From positions 1,253,507-1,317,506 of the forward strand of contig MNCI01000651.1 of the NCBI GenBank assembly GCA_015680685.1: 64,000 nucleotides of DNA. The letters are read 5' to 3'. The stretch comes from Gnetum montanum (Eukaryota > Streptophyta > Gnetopsida > Gnetales > Gnetaceae). Under the pieces are notes generated by a model. That model saw only the letters and a program-made list of their open reading frames with translations, was not told the DNA's origin and did not search any database. Each line of letters begins with the position of its first letter. Position 1 is the stretch's first letter. Below, one piece after another: positions 1 through 10,209 of this stretch. The position numbers and the translations under genes were made by a program.

Positions 1-455
1 TATGGTTTTTCTAGGACTGCCCCCATTCGTAAACCTTGACGCTGAAATCCTTCCAATCCTAACTCTTCTGGTCCAACAAGTCCATTTGCATGCGCTGCTC
101 TATTATCTCATGGGTGGCTTCGTTGTTTTGATGCACGATTGTCCAAAATTTGGCATAATCTACCACAGCCATGCGTCAATCCTCTTTATTGGTATCACGG
201 TCTCTGAGGAATTTGTTCCTCGACTTAAGGTCTTCCACCTCGGTGCTCAAGTCATCCTTCTCTCTCTTAGCTTTTCGACTCATTTCCACAGGTCTTTCTT
301 GACGTGATTGTACTCCCACAAGGAGCGAGCCAAGTGCAAAGCACATTTGCTAACCTGATCGTATGTGCAACGAGGCACCTCAGTCACTTCGGGTGAGAAT
401 GTAGGCATAGCACCAACTTTCAAAGGTTGTGTCGGATCCCATTTGAGTCAAAAGG

Positions 456-557
456 CTATCACAACATAAAGAGCATATCAGTTGCATTAGTGTAGCAAGG
501 TTAACGAATTCATAATTCTAGCGTAGCAACATGAGAGCATCTAATACTACTACTTAC
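456..557 (-). other. Intron, antisense gene (102 bp)
   Basis: The donor is GTAAGT (552-557) and the acceptor is TTGTGATAG (456). The splice keeps phase with the coiled-coil exon. Words such as GCTACGC and GCTACAC recur inside. Confidence 0.6.
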
Positions 558-671
558 CCACTTCAGGGTCGATTTGCTGAAGACAGCTAATGATGTCGTC
601 AACAACCCCCTGCATAAATGTAAACTTATTAAGGGTCTCAGCCCATGATTCCACATGAATCAGAGGTGGTC

Positions 672-764
672 CTGCAACTTTGGTAGTAGTGTTTGTCATG
701 AAATTAAACAAGTTAGCAATGACTGAAATGGGCTATAACAAAGCAGACGCGTTGCCTAACTCAC
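672..764 (-). other. Intron, antisense gene (93 bp)
   Basis: The donor is GTGAGT (759-764), with a branch-like TTGCTAAC near 712 and the acceptor TTGCAG (672). The splice is phase 1 and joins an acidic Gln-rich linker to a following exon without a stop. Confidence 0.65.
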
Positions 765-1075
765 CAGCGTCTAATTGTGGTTCCCCTTCTTGCTGAGGCA
801 AAATGATGACAGCAGCCTTAGTAAAAGTCCCTTCCAAGTCTGTGCGAGCCACTTCTTCATTTGTTGGTTCCTTTCCTTTTAAGGAACTAGCATCCTTTTT
901 ATTTACGGGAGACTCCTCTTCATCTCCAAAAATGTCCTTCTTGTTAATAGAAGGATTTTTTCTAATGACAAGAGCCCCTACCTTAGTGGTAGGAGCACCT
1001 CCATGTCTTTATTTTTCATCCCCATTTTGGGGGTTGACACCTCTTCATTGCCTTCTTCTTCTTCCTCTTCTTCCT

Positions 1076-1205
1076 CTGCCAACCAAAAAACATGTTTGTG
1101 TTAGCTCAAAAAAGGTTAGCATAAAGTAGGTGCTATGCTACGCTATGCTGTCTAGCATAGCAAGCATCAATAGGCAAAGAAATAAACATGAATGAAAGCA
1201 TTTAC
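1076..1205 (-). other. Intron, antisense gene (130 bp)
   Basis: The donor is GTAAAT (1200-1205). The acceptor is a T-rich tract ending in GGCAG (1076). The spliced codon leads into a run of glutamates. The interior carries an inverted pair of GCTATGCTA and TAGCATAGC words at about 1131-1165. Confidence 0.6.
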
Positions 1206-2225
1206 CAATGGGGGGTTACGTCCTTTACATTTTAAATCGCAGTCTCTGCCCCTCCTCTTCCTCCGCACGAAGGGTTCCCTCAACTGAAGTACGCCTCTTT
1301 CACTATAACTTAATGGCCATTGTAGCAATGAGATGCTTCCCTTGTGATACGCTATCGGCAGCGACAGAGGATGTCTCTCCTACATTGTCTCAACCACAAA
1401 AGTTGTAGGCCACCTAATCCTTAGTCGTCACAGAGAACGACTCCCCAATTATTTCTACGGGATCTTGGGTTAGGATGGTTCAGAGGACCTAGCAAATCTA
1501 CAATTTGGAAATTTGGTTGTGATTCCCCAATACCCAGACTCCTTTCTCATGGACCACCAGAAACTCCACGAAACACCGTAGGCAGGCTATGTAAAAGGCA
1601 TGATGTATATTGGAATGGGACTCCTACAAGCCTTTACATAGAGACCTAGCCCAATTGTAATGAGCCCCCTCTTCCATGACCTTGCGCATTATTCAAGCCT
1701 ACTCAATCCCAAGGACCTTCCCTTAGGAAAGTAGCTAGGGAAAAGCATGAGAACGGAAGATAGGGTAAACTTCCCTGGCAGGTCCTGCCTTGACCTTATC
1801 CATAGGGATCCCCTTCTTCTCTTTAGGAATCCCTATCCACTCCACGATGTCATCCTTCTAAAGGTTTAACTCCTTCTTGGATTTTGACCCTATAAGGATT
1901 CCATCAGCAGGGACACCAAAAAGGTTCATGAACAGTTGGTCATTTATTTCAATGATCACCTGCACGCCATGAATGCATGTGTGGAAGTAGTCCACCTTAT
2001 CGTAAAAGGAGTCCACCAGGGAGAGCATCTTAACAGTAAGAACGTTTGGGTTTGGGGTCAGGAACAAATATATCAACCCAGCATTTCGGAGATTCTTGAC
2101 CAAGGACTTCGAAGCTTCGTTGTATATCCAACGCTGGCTCATAGCTACTTCTCTATATTTTAAGTAGATATTGGCTTCCTGGTTCCCCGTAGTTATCACT
2201 ATCACCTCTTGGGACCTCTTCACCC

Positions 2226-2310
2226 CTACAGCAGTTTGCATAAAAACGGCTAGCATAAGAATGCAAAAATACAAAAAAATAGCAAAGACACTTTAGCATG
2301 TTGCACCTAC
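2226..2310 (-). other. Intron, antisense gene (85 bp)
   Basis: The donor is GTAGGT (ends at 2310) and the acceptor is GCTGTAG (2226). Of two possible donors, only this one keeps the open frame across the junction (phase 1). It joins a Pro/Lys-rich segment to the transposon-type domain. Confidence 0.6.
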
Positions 2311-2596
2311 TTCTTAGCTTACTAGGTTTATATGGCAATGGAAATTGTGGGAGGGTGACCAAAATGTCTTCCATGGGGATTTGCTTGAAGGGTGCCCATC
2401 CCTCATCCAACCAACCGAGCTCCTTACATCTGTTGTAAAGAATGGGATATTGGTCTGGATAGGTGGGGTACTTACCCCCGCATTGACATAAACACCTGCA
2501 TGGATATTCTCAGTAGAATAGAATTCCTACAGAGCCATCTCCGCTATGGCCAAGGCATCCATATTGTCATGAAGGCCTTGTTCATTGATTAAAAGC

Positions 2597-2680
2597 CTAG
2601 TAACAAAAACATGTCATTAGTATTTGACCAAGCATAGCGACTATAGCATAACATAGCAAAAACATTGCTACAGAACTCAC
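2597..2680 (-). other. Intron, antisense gene (84 bp)
   Basis: The donor is GTGAGT (2675-2680) and the acceptor is TTACTAG (ends at 2597). Removing it keeps the frame (phase 2) between the FCP1-like exon and its continuation. The interior is rich in AGCATAG/ATAGC words. Confidence 0.6.
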
Positions 2681-3129
2681 TCGCCAACATAGTAGATGGT
2701 TCCTAGTGGATTTTGAAAGCATGTTCCCATATGACGTGCAACAAACAATGTGTTGTAGGGATGGTTGCAGCTGTACTCAGGCATCTCCCAGATCCAAGTC
2801 AAACACCTCAAACCTTGGGGATGCTAGTCGGATCCCTCTCCCTGCCCGCTATCGACTGCCCCATCTCTAAAATACCTCAGAATACCCTGGGTTGCCCCAG
2901 GCAACAGGGTTTCTAGTATGATGGTCACTACCTCCTCCTCTAAGTGTGACCAAATGATCACACTAAAGCATTGGAGGAAGAATTGTAGGAACTTTTGTGT
3001 TCCTACCCTGAACCAGATCGCCTGATCTCCCACACATGCATGAGGAGGAGGAACATTGGCCATGGGTTTATTCATGCAGCACAGGACCCCTGCAATGTCC
3101 AGGACAACTAGAATTGGCCTGAGCACTAT
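2681..3129 (-). pseudogene. FCP1/NIF-like phosphatase-like exon
   Basis: This exon is entered through a good 3' splice site: a TGCTAAC branch-like motif near 3155 and a T/G-rich tract ending in AG at 3130-3131. The translation contains ILVVLDIAG, the position of the family's DxDx(T/V) loop, then an aromatic and hydrophobic segment ending VIIWSHLEEEV. That resembles the family's 'xxIWSSxxxxxV' strand-helix. The second aspartate of DxD is replaced by alanine, so phosphatase activity is not expected. One in-frame TAG occurs at about 2815. The exon ends at a GTGAGT donor (2675-2680). The following exon (2311-2596) continues with a segment resembling the end of this domain. Family assignment is by eye and moderate. 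Confidence 0.5.
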
Positions 3130-3920
3130 CTTGCACAACACAACAACAAACGTTAGCATCACATTCAAGTGCAATACACACGTAGTGTAACAAAATCTAG
3201 CCTTTTAGCATATAGCGTAGTATAATCCCCTTTCCTATACATAGTGTAGCAAAAACATCAAAGTAAGAGCATAGCAAAAAATAGCCTAGCATAGCAAAGA
3301 AATTAGCACTACACCCTGACGAAACATATGTCACACTGTCACATCATGTGTGGCCAAACCCTCTTGGGGTCCTACACTACGCCACGTGAAAGCCAAGCAG
3401 CTTAAACCATCCAAACCCCTGCGGTAATGATAGCCATAGTAGTGGTGGTTTAGGCAACCTTGTGTGCAATGATACCGTAGCATTTGTATATTCACCGAAG
3501 CCAAAAGAGCAACAACGATGGTGTAAAGGCCAAAAAAAATGACAACGCAATGACAGGAAACACAGACAACTGAAACTGAATCATGGAAATAAGAGCAAAA
3601 AAAAGCAATAACAGAGGCACAAGGAAATAGAGGAAGTGTAGCGGCCTACCGAGTCAATGGTGTCTCCTCCGGCACCGCGACGTGCGCTTGTGTCACGCAT
3701 CCTAGGGTTTCCTTTACCTCATCAACCTTTGCGAGTGCCAAGTGTGTGCATTCCTTCTTTAAAGCCATCGTTCTGCTTGCCGACTCTTCCTCATTGTTAT
3801 GCAAAAACCACCTTACTCTCTGCTGATACAATTGCTCCGCGCTCTGTAATCGCTTTGTGATTTGAATGTCAGCTCTACATTGTTACGGTGAGAATGACAA
3901 GTTTACCAAGGCTTAATCCC

Positions 3921-3928
3921 TATTTATA
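3921..3928 (-). promoter_or_regulatory. TATA box of the antisense gene
   Basis: The minus strand reads GCTATAAATAGGG here. It lies about 90 bases upstream of the first plausible coding block (3831 downward) and just downstream of a stretch rich in GTAGCGTAGCATGC (3985-4022). Spacing and context fit a plant core promoter read leftward. Confidence 0.5.
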
Positions 3929-4079
3929 GCCGTAATGGTAGAAAATGAAAACTTGTCGTTCTCTCTCCCTATTTAATGCAGGGTACATCGTGTAGCGTAG
4001 CATGCTCGCCACGACATCGTAGCACTATTGGCAATTAAAACAAGCAGATTTAGGCGAAAGATCTTGGCACATCTCGAGC

Positions 4080-4930
4080 TAGCCATTTGCTTTCCCAAGA
4101 AACATAAAAATATACATTTCCAGTTAGCAGTCCGAAAAGACCTTAAACTAGTAATTTTAGTGTAATTAGCATAGTTGCAACTTTATCGGTCTGGAAAGAC
4201 CTTAAACTAGCAATCGTAGAAAAGCTACAACTCTACCAGTTTAAAAAGACCTTAAACTAGCAATCTTAGCATAGTTGCAATTTCAGTGGTCCGAAAAGAC
4301 CTTAAACTAGCATCCCTAGTGTATAGTTTTACTCTAGTCAGCGGTTTGAAAAGACCTTAAACTAGCAGTCTCGATCTTACACATGTTTGCAGTCCACAAT
4401 GACACTAAACTAGCAGTTTCATGTTTTCATATTAACAGTTTCACTTTTCTTATATACCAGCAACTTACCGCTTTGTATACTAGTGGTTTTGCGTTTTGCT
4501 TCTAGGTAGTCTAAAATGATGCTAAATAGTAGCTTCGCATTTGTACATTGGCAGTTTTGCATTTTAGTAGTCCAAAATGACACCAAACTAGCAACTTCAC
4601 ATTTGTACATTGGCAGTTTTGCATTTTAGTAGTTCGAAATGACACCAAACTAGCAACTTCGCATTTGTACATTGGTAGTTTTGCATTTTTAGTAGTCAGA
4701 AATTACACTAAACTAGTAGCTTTGCATTTGTACATTGGTAGTTTTGGATATTTAGCAGCTCGAAATGACACTAAACTAGTAGCTTCGCATTTGTACATTG
4801 GCAATTTTGCGTTTTTAGCAGTATGAAATGATACTAAACTAGCAGCTTCGCATTTGTAGATTAGCAGTTTTGCATCTTTAGCAATTTTGCATCTTCCCGT
4901 CTTAGTGGTCCACCATAACCTCGAGCTAGC
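4080..4930 (+). repeat. Tandem array upstream of R1 pol
   Basis: There are two related sub-arrays. About 4130-4370 repeats a unit of 50-60 bp centred on GACCTTAAACTAGCA. About 4480-4930 repeats a unit of about 61-64 bp containing AAACTAGCA and GCATTTGTACATTGG at least five times. Copies are diverged. No reading frame crosses the array. Confidence 0.8.
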
Positions 4931-5040
4931 GAATTTTAATCTTTGTATCACACTTTATTAATTACACGCTATACACGATTACCGCAAATAGGTGCCTCCT
5001 AAACAGACTTTCATTTCATTATGGCAGGTTGAGCAAAAAT

Positions 5041-6670
5041 GGAAATCCATCACAATCTCTTCGCACCTTTAGCCTTAGCGGGTCCACATGGCAAGCTCGC
5101 AAGACAATTGAATCCAGACCTAATCGACTGGGTGTCAAACACAGCTAGCATCATAGCATCCTTAGAAACATCCCTAGACTAGCCCAAGCATTTGGTTCAA
5201 ACTCTAGATTTAGACGTCAGGGATGTAACTAAGGACCCTCTCATCGAGACACCTATGACCACGCCCAAGGGGGAAGTAAAAACATTAAAACTTAGTTCCC
5301 TCTTAGATGCACAAACACACAAAGATGTAGCCAAAATTCTACAATACAACATTAAAGTCTTTGCATGGTCATACAGTGACATGCCAAGTCTAGATCCTAG
5401 GCTGATATAGCACAACATTGTCTTAGACCCGCACATGAAGGCAGTCAAGTAGAAGGCTCGTAAGGTTAAACCAAAAATTGCACTAGCCGTAAGGGATGAA
5501 ATCACCAAGCTATACCAAGCTGGTTTCATCTGTGCAGTTGATTATTTGGAATGGGTATCCAACCTTGTTGTGGTTTCTAAGAAAATGGGAGGAATACGGA
5601 TCTATATAGAATTTTGGGAATTGAACAAGGCAATGATCAAAGATGATTTCCCACTTCTGAGCATCGATCAACTCATTGACACTATGGTTGGTCATGCTCT
5701 GTTATCCTTCATGGATGGTTTCTCCGGCTACAACCAAATTCGCATTAACCCAAAGCATCAGCTAACAACAACCTTCATGACCCCATGGGGTACCTTTTGT
5801 TATACCATGATGCCTTTTGGGCTCAAGAACACTGAAGCAACCTACCAGCAAGCCATGACTTACATCTTCAGTGACTACATCCTAGAAATAGTAAAAAACT
5901 ATGTAGATGATATCGCAATCAAGTCCAAAGAGGCCGGTGATCACCCACACGATCTACGGGTAGTCCTAAAGTATTTTCAAATGCATGATTTGGCCCTAAA
6001 TCCTAGGAAGTGTGTCTTTGGGGTAAAAATTGAACGCATGTTAGGGTTTGTAGTATCGGAGGCCAAAATACATGTGGACCTTGACAAAGTTAAGGTCATC
6101 GTTAACCTGGCACCCCCTACGAACCTTAAGGAATTGTGTGGTTTGCAAGGTAGGGTACAGTTCATCCGAAGGTTTATAGCAAGGTTAACTGACAAGTTAC
6201 ACCTCATGCAACATCTTCTAAAGAAAGGGGTTAACTTCAAATGGACAACTCAATGTCAACAAGCCTTTGATGACTTGAAGAAAGAGCTTTTGCACTTCCC
6301 AATTGTGCATCCGCCACAAAGGGATAAGCCTTTCTTCATCTACCTTGGCACCTCTGACACATCTATCGCAGCACCGCTATGTCAGAAATGAGACGACGAA
6401 TTTGAAATACCAGTGTACTATCTAAGTCATGCATTAATAGCGTATGAGGAAAAATACAACGAAGTATAGAGGAATTGCCTTACCTTAGTGTTTGCATTAA
6501 AAAAGTGGAGGCACTACCTGTTTTGCAGTACAATTAACATCATTTGCAAAAACAACATACTTTGGGCTATCACCAATAGCCTGTATGAAAGTAGCAAGAT
6601 AGCCCGATGGAAAGTAATAACTGCAGAATTCAACTTACACTATGTGAGCTAGTCATCGATGAAGGGCCAA
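5041..6670 (+). pseudogene. R1 pol: reverse transcriptase and RNase H
   Basis: Decayed Ty3/gypsy polymerase that would copy element RNA into DNA in the particle. The RT fingers-palm region starts around 5440. The longest open stretch is 5546-6391. The active-site box reads NYVDDIAIK near 5900, so both metal-binding aspartates of the YVDD motif are kept. MPFGLKN and FMDGFSGYNQI motifs are also present. The RNase H follows from about 6270 (FIYLGTSDTS) and continues past a TGA to the conserved YEEKYN segment. In-frame TAG codons at about 5180, 5408, 5451, 6468, 6651 and 6711 sit where relatives have Gln. The frame is otherwise continuous from 5041 to about 7030. A protease is not recognised. It cannot be active as it stands. 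Confidence 0.85.
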
Positions 6671-6769
6671 GCCATAATGATGCAACTTACGGTCTCACCC
6701 GTCGACGACTAGGCAACCATAGATCCTGAATTCCCAGACGAGCATGTTAGCACTATCAACGTCATCCCA

Positions 6770-7319
6770 TCGCACCTGGAAGCTACTTTACACTTCGATG
6801 ATGCCTCAACCACACGGGGAGGTAGTGTAGCTACCGTCATTACGTTCCCCTCTTGGGAAATGCACCCGTTTGTTTATCATTTCATGTTCCCCTGCATGAA
6901 CAACGTGGTAGAGTATGAGGGGCTACTCAGAGGCCTCTCAACTACCCAAACATTATGCATAAATCACTGGGGTTTATGCTTGCAAAGCTACACACCTACA
7001 ACCCTACTGCAACCTAGCAAAAAGCTTGCTTAAACAGTTTGCAACCATGGATGTGCAACACATGCCACACAAGGAAAACACCATAGTAGATGCCTTAGCC
7101 ACCCTAGCATTAAATATTTCACCACACATGTTTGCAAGTTTTCCTACCTCAATCATCGAATGTACTGAGCCTATCACTCAGGTGGGACACGTCTCCTTTA
7201 TCAGCACTGCGAATACCCAAGAGTGGTACGCCAACATTAAAGCCTACCTACAACATGATGAACCCCTAGGTGGATTAACATCTTCCCAGAGAGATGCGAT
7301 TCATAAGCATGCCCGATAA
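6770..7319 (+). pseudogene. R1 pol: second, archaeal-type RNase H
   Basis: After the normal RNase H comes a second RNase H-like domain. It has FDDASTTRGGS near 6797 (family pattern FDGAS....GG) and NNVVEYEGLLRGL near 6900 (family pattern NN.AEYEALL.GL). After a frameshift near 7020 it ends with the HKENTIVDALATLA motif at about 7071. Presence of two RNase H domains is characteristic of the plant Tat lineage (established knowledge). It lies directly between the first RNase H and the integrase, as expected. Confidence 0.75.
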
Positions 7320-8465
7320 TATATGCTCATGGGAAATGATGCCCTGTGCAGATGCTCCTATGATAGGATATTGTTGGCATGCGTGCATGGGGAGCAGGCG
7401 TAGAAGGTGCTTAATGAAGTACATGAGAGATTGCGTGGTGGACACATAGCACCTAGGGCAATGCCTACAAAAATTAGATGCCTAGGGTACTACTAGCCCC
7501 ATATGGAGTGCGATTACCTGTCAAAAGTCAAGACGTGTGATACATGTCAGAGATACAAAAACCTCATACACGTTGCACCTATAGAGCTGCACCCAACGTA
7601 GATCATGTGGTCTTTCCAGCGATGGGGACTAGACCTCATAGGACCTATCACACCTAAGTCCTCTACAGGGCATAGCTTCATTATCACTACCACAGAGTAT
7701 TTTACTAAGTTGGTGGAGGCTATTCCCCTAAGGAAGACGACATCTTAGCAGGTTTGCCACTTCATCTTAGATAACATCGTGATAAGGTTTGGGCTTCTGA
7801 TGACTATTGTAACTAACAATGGATCATAATTCAGCAGTATAGAAACTTGAACCTTCTGCAGCAATCTTGGCATTAGGCAATCCTTCTCCTCGTCGTACTA
7901 TCTACAAGCGAACATGCAGGTGGAGGCTACAAATAAGACCATCATCAATTTGCTGAATAGAATGCTAAACAATAGCAAGAGGCGGTGGCATGAGCAAATC
8001 CTCTATTTTCTATGGGCCTACAGGACAATGTGCAGAACCATGACAAGTAAGACTCCTTATAGTTTTGTTTATGGATCTGAAGCTGTGTTGCCTCTTGAGT
8101 TGCAGGTACCATCACTCCTGATGATCCTATCTGATGTCGTGAGCGAAACCCAGAACAATGAATTAAGAATTATCGACCTTGATTCAATAAAGAAGGAGCA
8201 CACATAGACGCTGAGTCACATAGAGCACTACCAGAGCAAGCAACAGCAAAAACATTGCACAGACTTGCATCAACAGCCAATACAGAAGGGAGACCTCATC
8301 TTCAAAGCTGTCCGTGAGAATGTGAGAAAATTCTCAGCCAACTGGGAAGGCCCATACAAGGTCACTAAATCCTTTGGGAATAGAGCCTTTAAGTTGGCAG
8401 AAATGGATGGCAACGAGCTTGGCAACCCAGTGAATCACTCGTACCTCAAGCCATACTATGTCTAA
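7320..8465 (+). pseudogene. R1 pol: integrase
   Basis: Integrase would insert the DNA copy into the host genome. The zinc-binding N-terminus is visible as VHERLRGGH (about 7420) and CDTCQ (about 7537). The catalytic core begins at WGLDLIGP (about 7624). The second catalytic position reads VTNNGS near 7815 where the family has TDNGS, so Asp has become Asn. The Glu region VEATNKTI (about 7921) is kept. Open stretches are 7914-8207 and 8265-8465. The C-terminal end has the GPYKV...AFKLAEMDG motif and stops at 8465. In-frame stops are mostly TAG. The enzyme is inactive as read. Confidence 0.85.
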
Positions 8466-8862
8466 GTGCATGAGGCAGATAGGAAAATGTCTGCTACGAC
8501 ATAAAACTGGCAAAGGTGTGCAAACATTCACTACAATGTTAAACTAGCACAACTTCACCAAAGTCTGCTATGACTGTAAACTAGCACAGCTCATTCGCTA
8601 CGACGTAAAACTGGCAAAGATCATCTGCTACAACGTAAAATTGGCACAGATCATCCAATACAACGTAAAACTGGTAAATGTGGAAAACGTCCTCTATGAT
8701 GTAAAAATGGTAAAGATCATCTGCTATGACATCAAACTGGCAACACACATCCACTATGATGTTAAACTAGCATGTACGGTCTGCTGGGACCTTAAGCCAA
8801 CACAATATTCTGTTGGGTCCTTAAACTAGCACACGGTCTACTAGGACCTTAAAATGAATTCG
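8466..8862 (+). repeat. Tandem array downstream of R1 pol
   Basis: Degenerate repeats of about 30-45 bp are built on TAYRAYGTAAAACTGGCAAAGATC. The last units (8770-8850) change to CTGGGACCTTAAGCCA and CCTTAAACTAGCAC, the same core as the array upstream of pol. The array begins immediately after the pol stop codon. Confidence 0.75.
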
Positions 8863-10196
8863 TGGCACATCCCCAACATGCATCTACACCAAGTACACAT
8901 CAAGCAAGCATGCATAGTGTCGACATGGGGTGGGGCGTTGTAGTTCCAGAATGTAGTTCACGACGCAATGGGAACACGATCTGGAACATACGTAATTCCA
9001 CTGCCCTTGGCATCTTACTGATCCTCCAAAGATGTTGTATGATGTCTCACTAGTCCTTCGAACCTACCATCACCACGGTCCATTGCCTTGATGGTAGTTC
9101 CCTCGCCAGTGCCTACTGCTAGAGTTCCAACAGTATTGTGGCCCAGCCACAATATTGTTACCCTCTAGCTCCCTACCAGCGTCTAGGCTCTAACGACATT
9201 TAGCTATGTGGTAGCTAATCCCATAGCTGAACTGAAAACACATGCCTTAGGCAGGGATTCCTTAGCATCTGCATTGATAGCAACTCCCGGCATCTTTGAT
9301 GTTGACTCCTCCACGTCGATGCTGCCAAGGCCGTTGCTGGCCTTCCTATTTTGGACATCACACACCAGCAAAGATGTCCAAGAGCTTCAACAACATCTAC
9401 AACAAGCAAGACCTTTGCCCTCATTTTGCATCATGGTTATTTCTCCTGGTTCGCTCTCTGTTATTGCAGGGTGCATGCCAAAGAGGCGTCGATCGAAGGC
9501 GTGTCTTGCCACGGTAGCAAATGCTACAACATTGCAAAGTGATTGTCTTGATTAGCTTGGCTACTTCATAGTGCACATTTTGTCCTAACTACTGCTTGCA
9601 CCCAAAATTCCTACTCACTCCCCTCTTTTACAAGCTTTTTCCAATGCCTATCAAGCCTTCCTGTTTGCCCAACTGCAAAGCCCATGACGTGCGTAACACA
9701 GCTCACTGCATGGGAAGCATCTGTAGGCAAGTTAAAACCCCTGTGCGGATGTAACAAAACTCATTCGGGGAAAGAAACACAGGCCTTGCAATAAGGTTGT
9801 TTGCAACTATAAAAGGCAAAATAGCAAAAGGCAAAAGCATAAAAGAGCAAAAAGCTCACGCACCTAAAACAAATGGCACATGGGCTGTTTCGCAATCACC
9901 CTCTCCAAGTGTTTTGATGAGAGGTCGAACGTCAATGAAAGTAAAGATGAAAACGTGAACAACTTTCTCATGAGCAATCTGATGAGGGACTCTGCTAAGC
10001 CTCATCTTTACCCTTTTCCTAAACCTCCTTCCTCCCTGCTTTGCTCTTCCCCCACCCTCAAAAAACCAATGCAACACTCTCAAGCATAGCCAAGTGATGT
10101 CTTGACGATCACGGAGAAACAATGTTAGCATTTTGTCTTCTGTGGTGTTTCGTATTCTTTGTTGACATCTCTCGAGTCCATCCTCCATACATCGAC
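8863..10196 (+). other. R1 3' internal region, no gene recognised
   Basis: This stretch lies between the downstream array and the polypurine tract. Short open frames occur on both strands (for example 9208-9555 and 9856-10209), but none shows a recognisable motif or clear codon pattern. It is probably untranslated element sequence. Confidence 0.5.
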
Positions 10197-10209
10197 AAAG
10201 AGGGGCCAA
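10197..10209 (+). promoter_or_regulatory. R1 polypurine tract
   Basis: AAAGAGGGGCCAA lies immediately before the TG that opens the 3' LTR. Position and purine content fit the plus-strand primer site. Confidence 0.65.

Larger units (their letters stand above)
1..3936 (-). pseudogene. Antisense intron-bearing gene: FCP1/NIF-like domain, plant transposon-type domain, coiled coil
   Basis: Reading the minus strand from a TATA box at 3921-3928, the coding blocks are separated by short GT-AG spacers. Five of these join flanking reading frames in phase (2597-2680, 2226-2310, 1076-1205, 672-764, 456-557). The first recognisable block (2681-3129) resembles an FCP1/NIF phosphatase-like domain. The long exon at 1206-2225 resembles the putative plant transposon protein or plant mobile domain class. 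It is followed by an acidic linker (about 790-1075) and a charged coiled-coil end (1-455) running off the window. Decay is heavy in the long exon (about 14 stops, many TAG) with at least two frameshifts (a G-run near 2475 and near 1000). The splice sites are better kept than the frame. A first coding exon may lie at 3646-3831, but its link is uncertain. It could be a gene captured by R1, or a gene of another element. No function is claimed. Confidence 0.6.

Noticed and set aside
2440-2480. A GTAAGT...CCAG pair suggesting another intron.
   Set aside because: It would be under 25 bases; a one-base change in a G-run explains the frame shift better.
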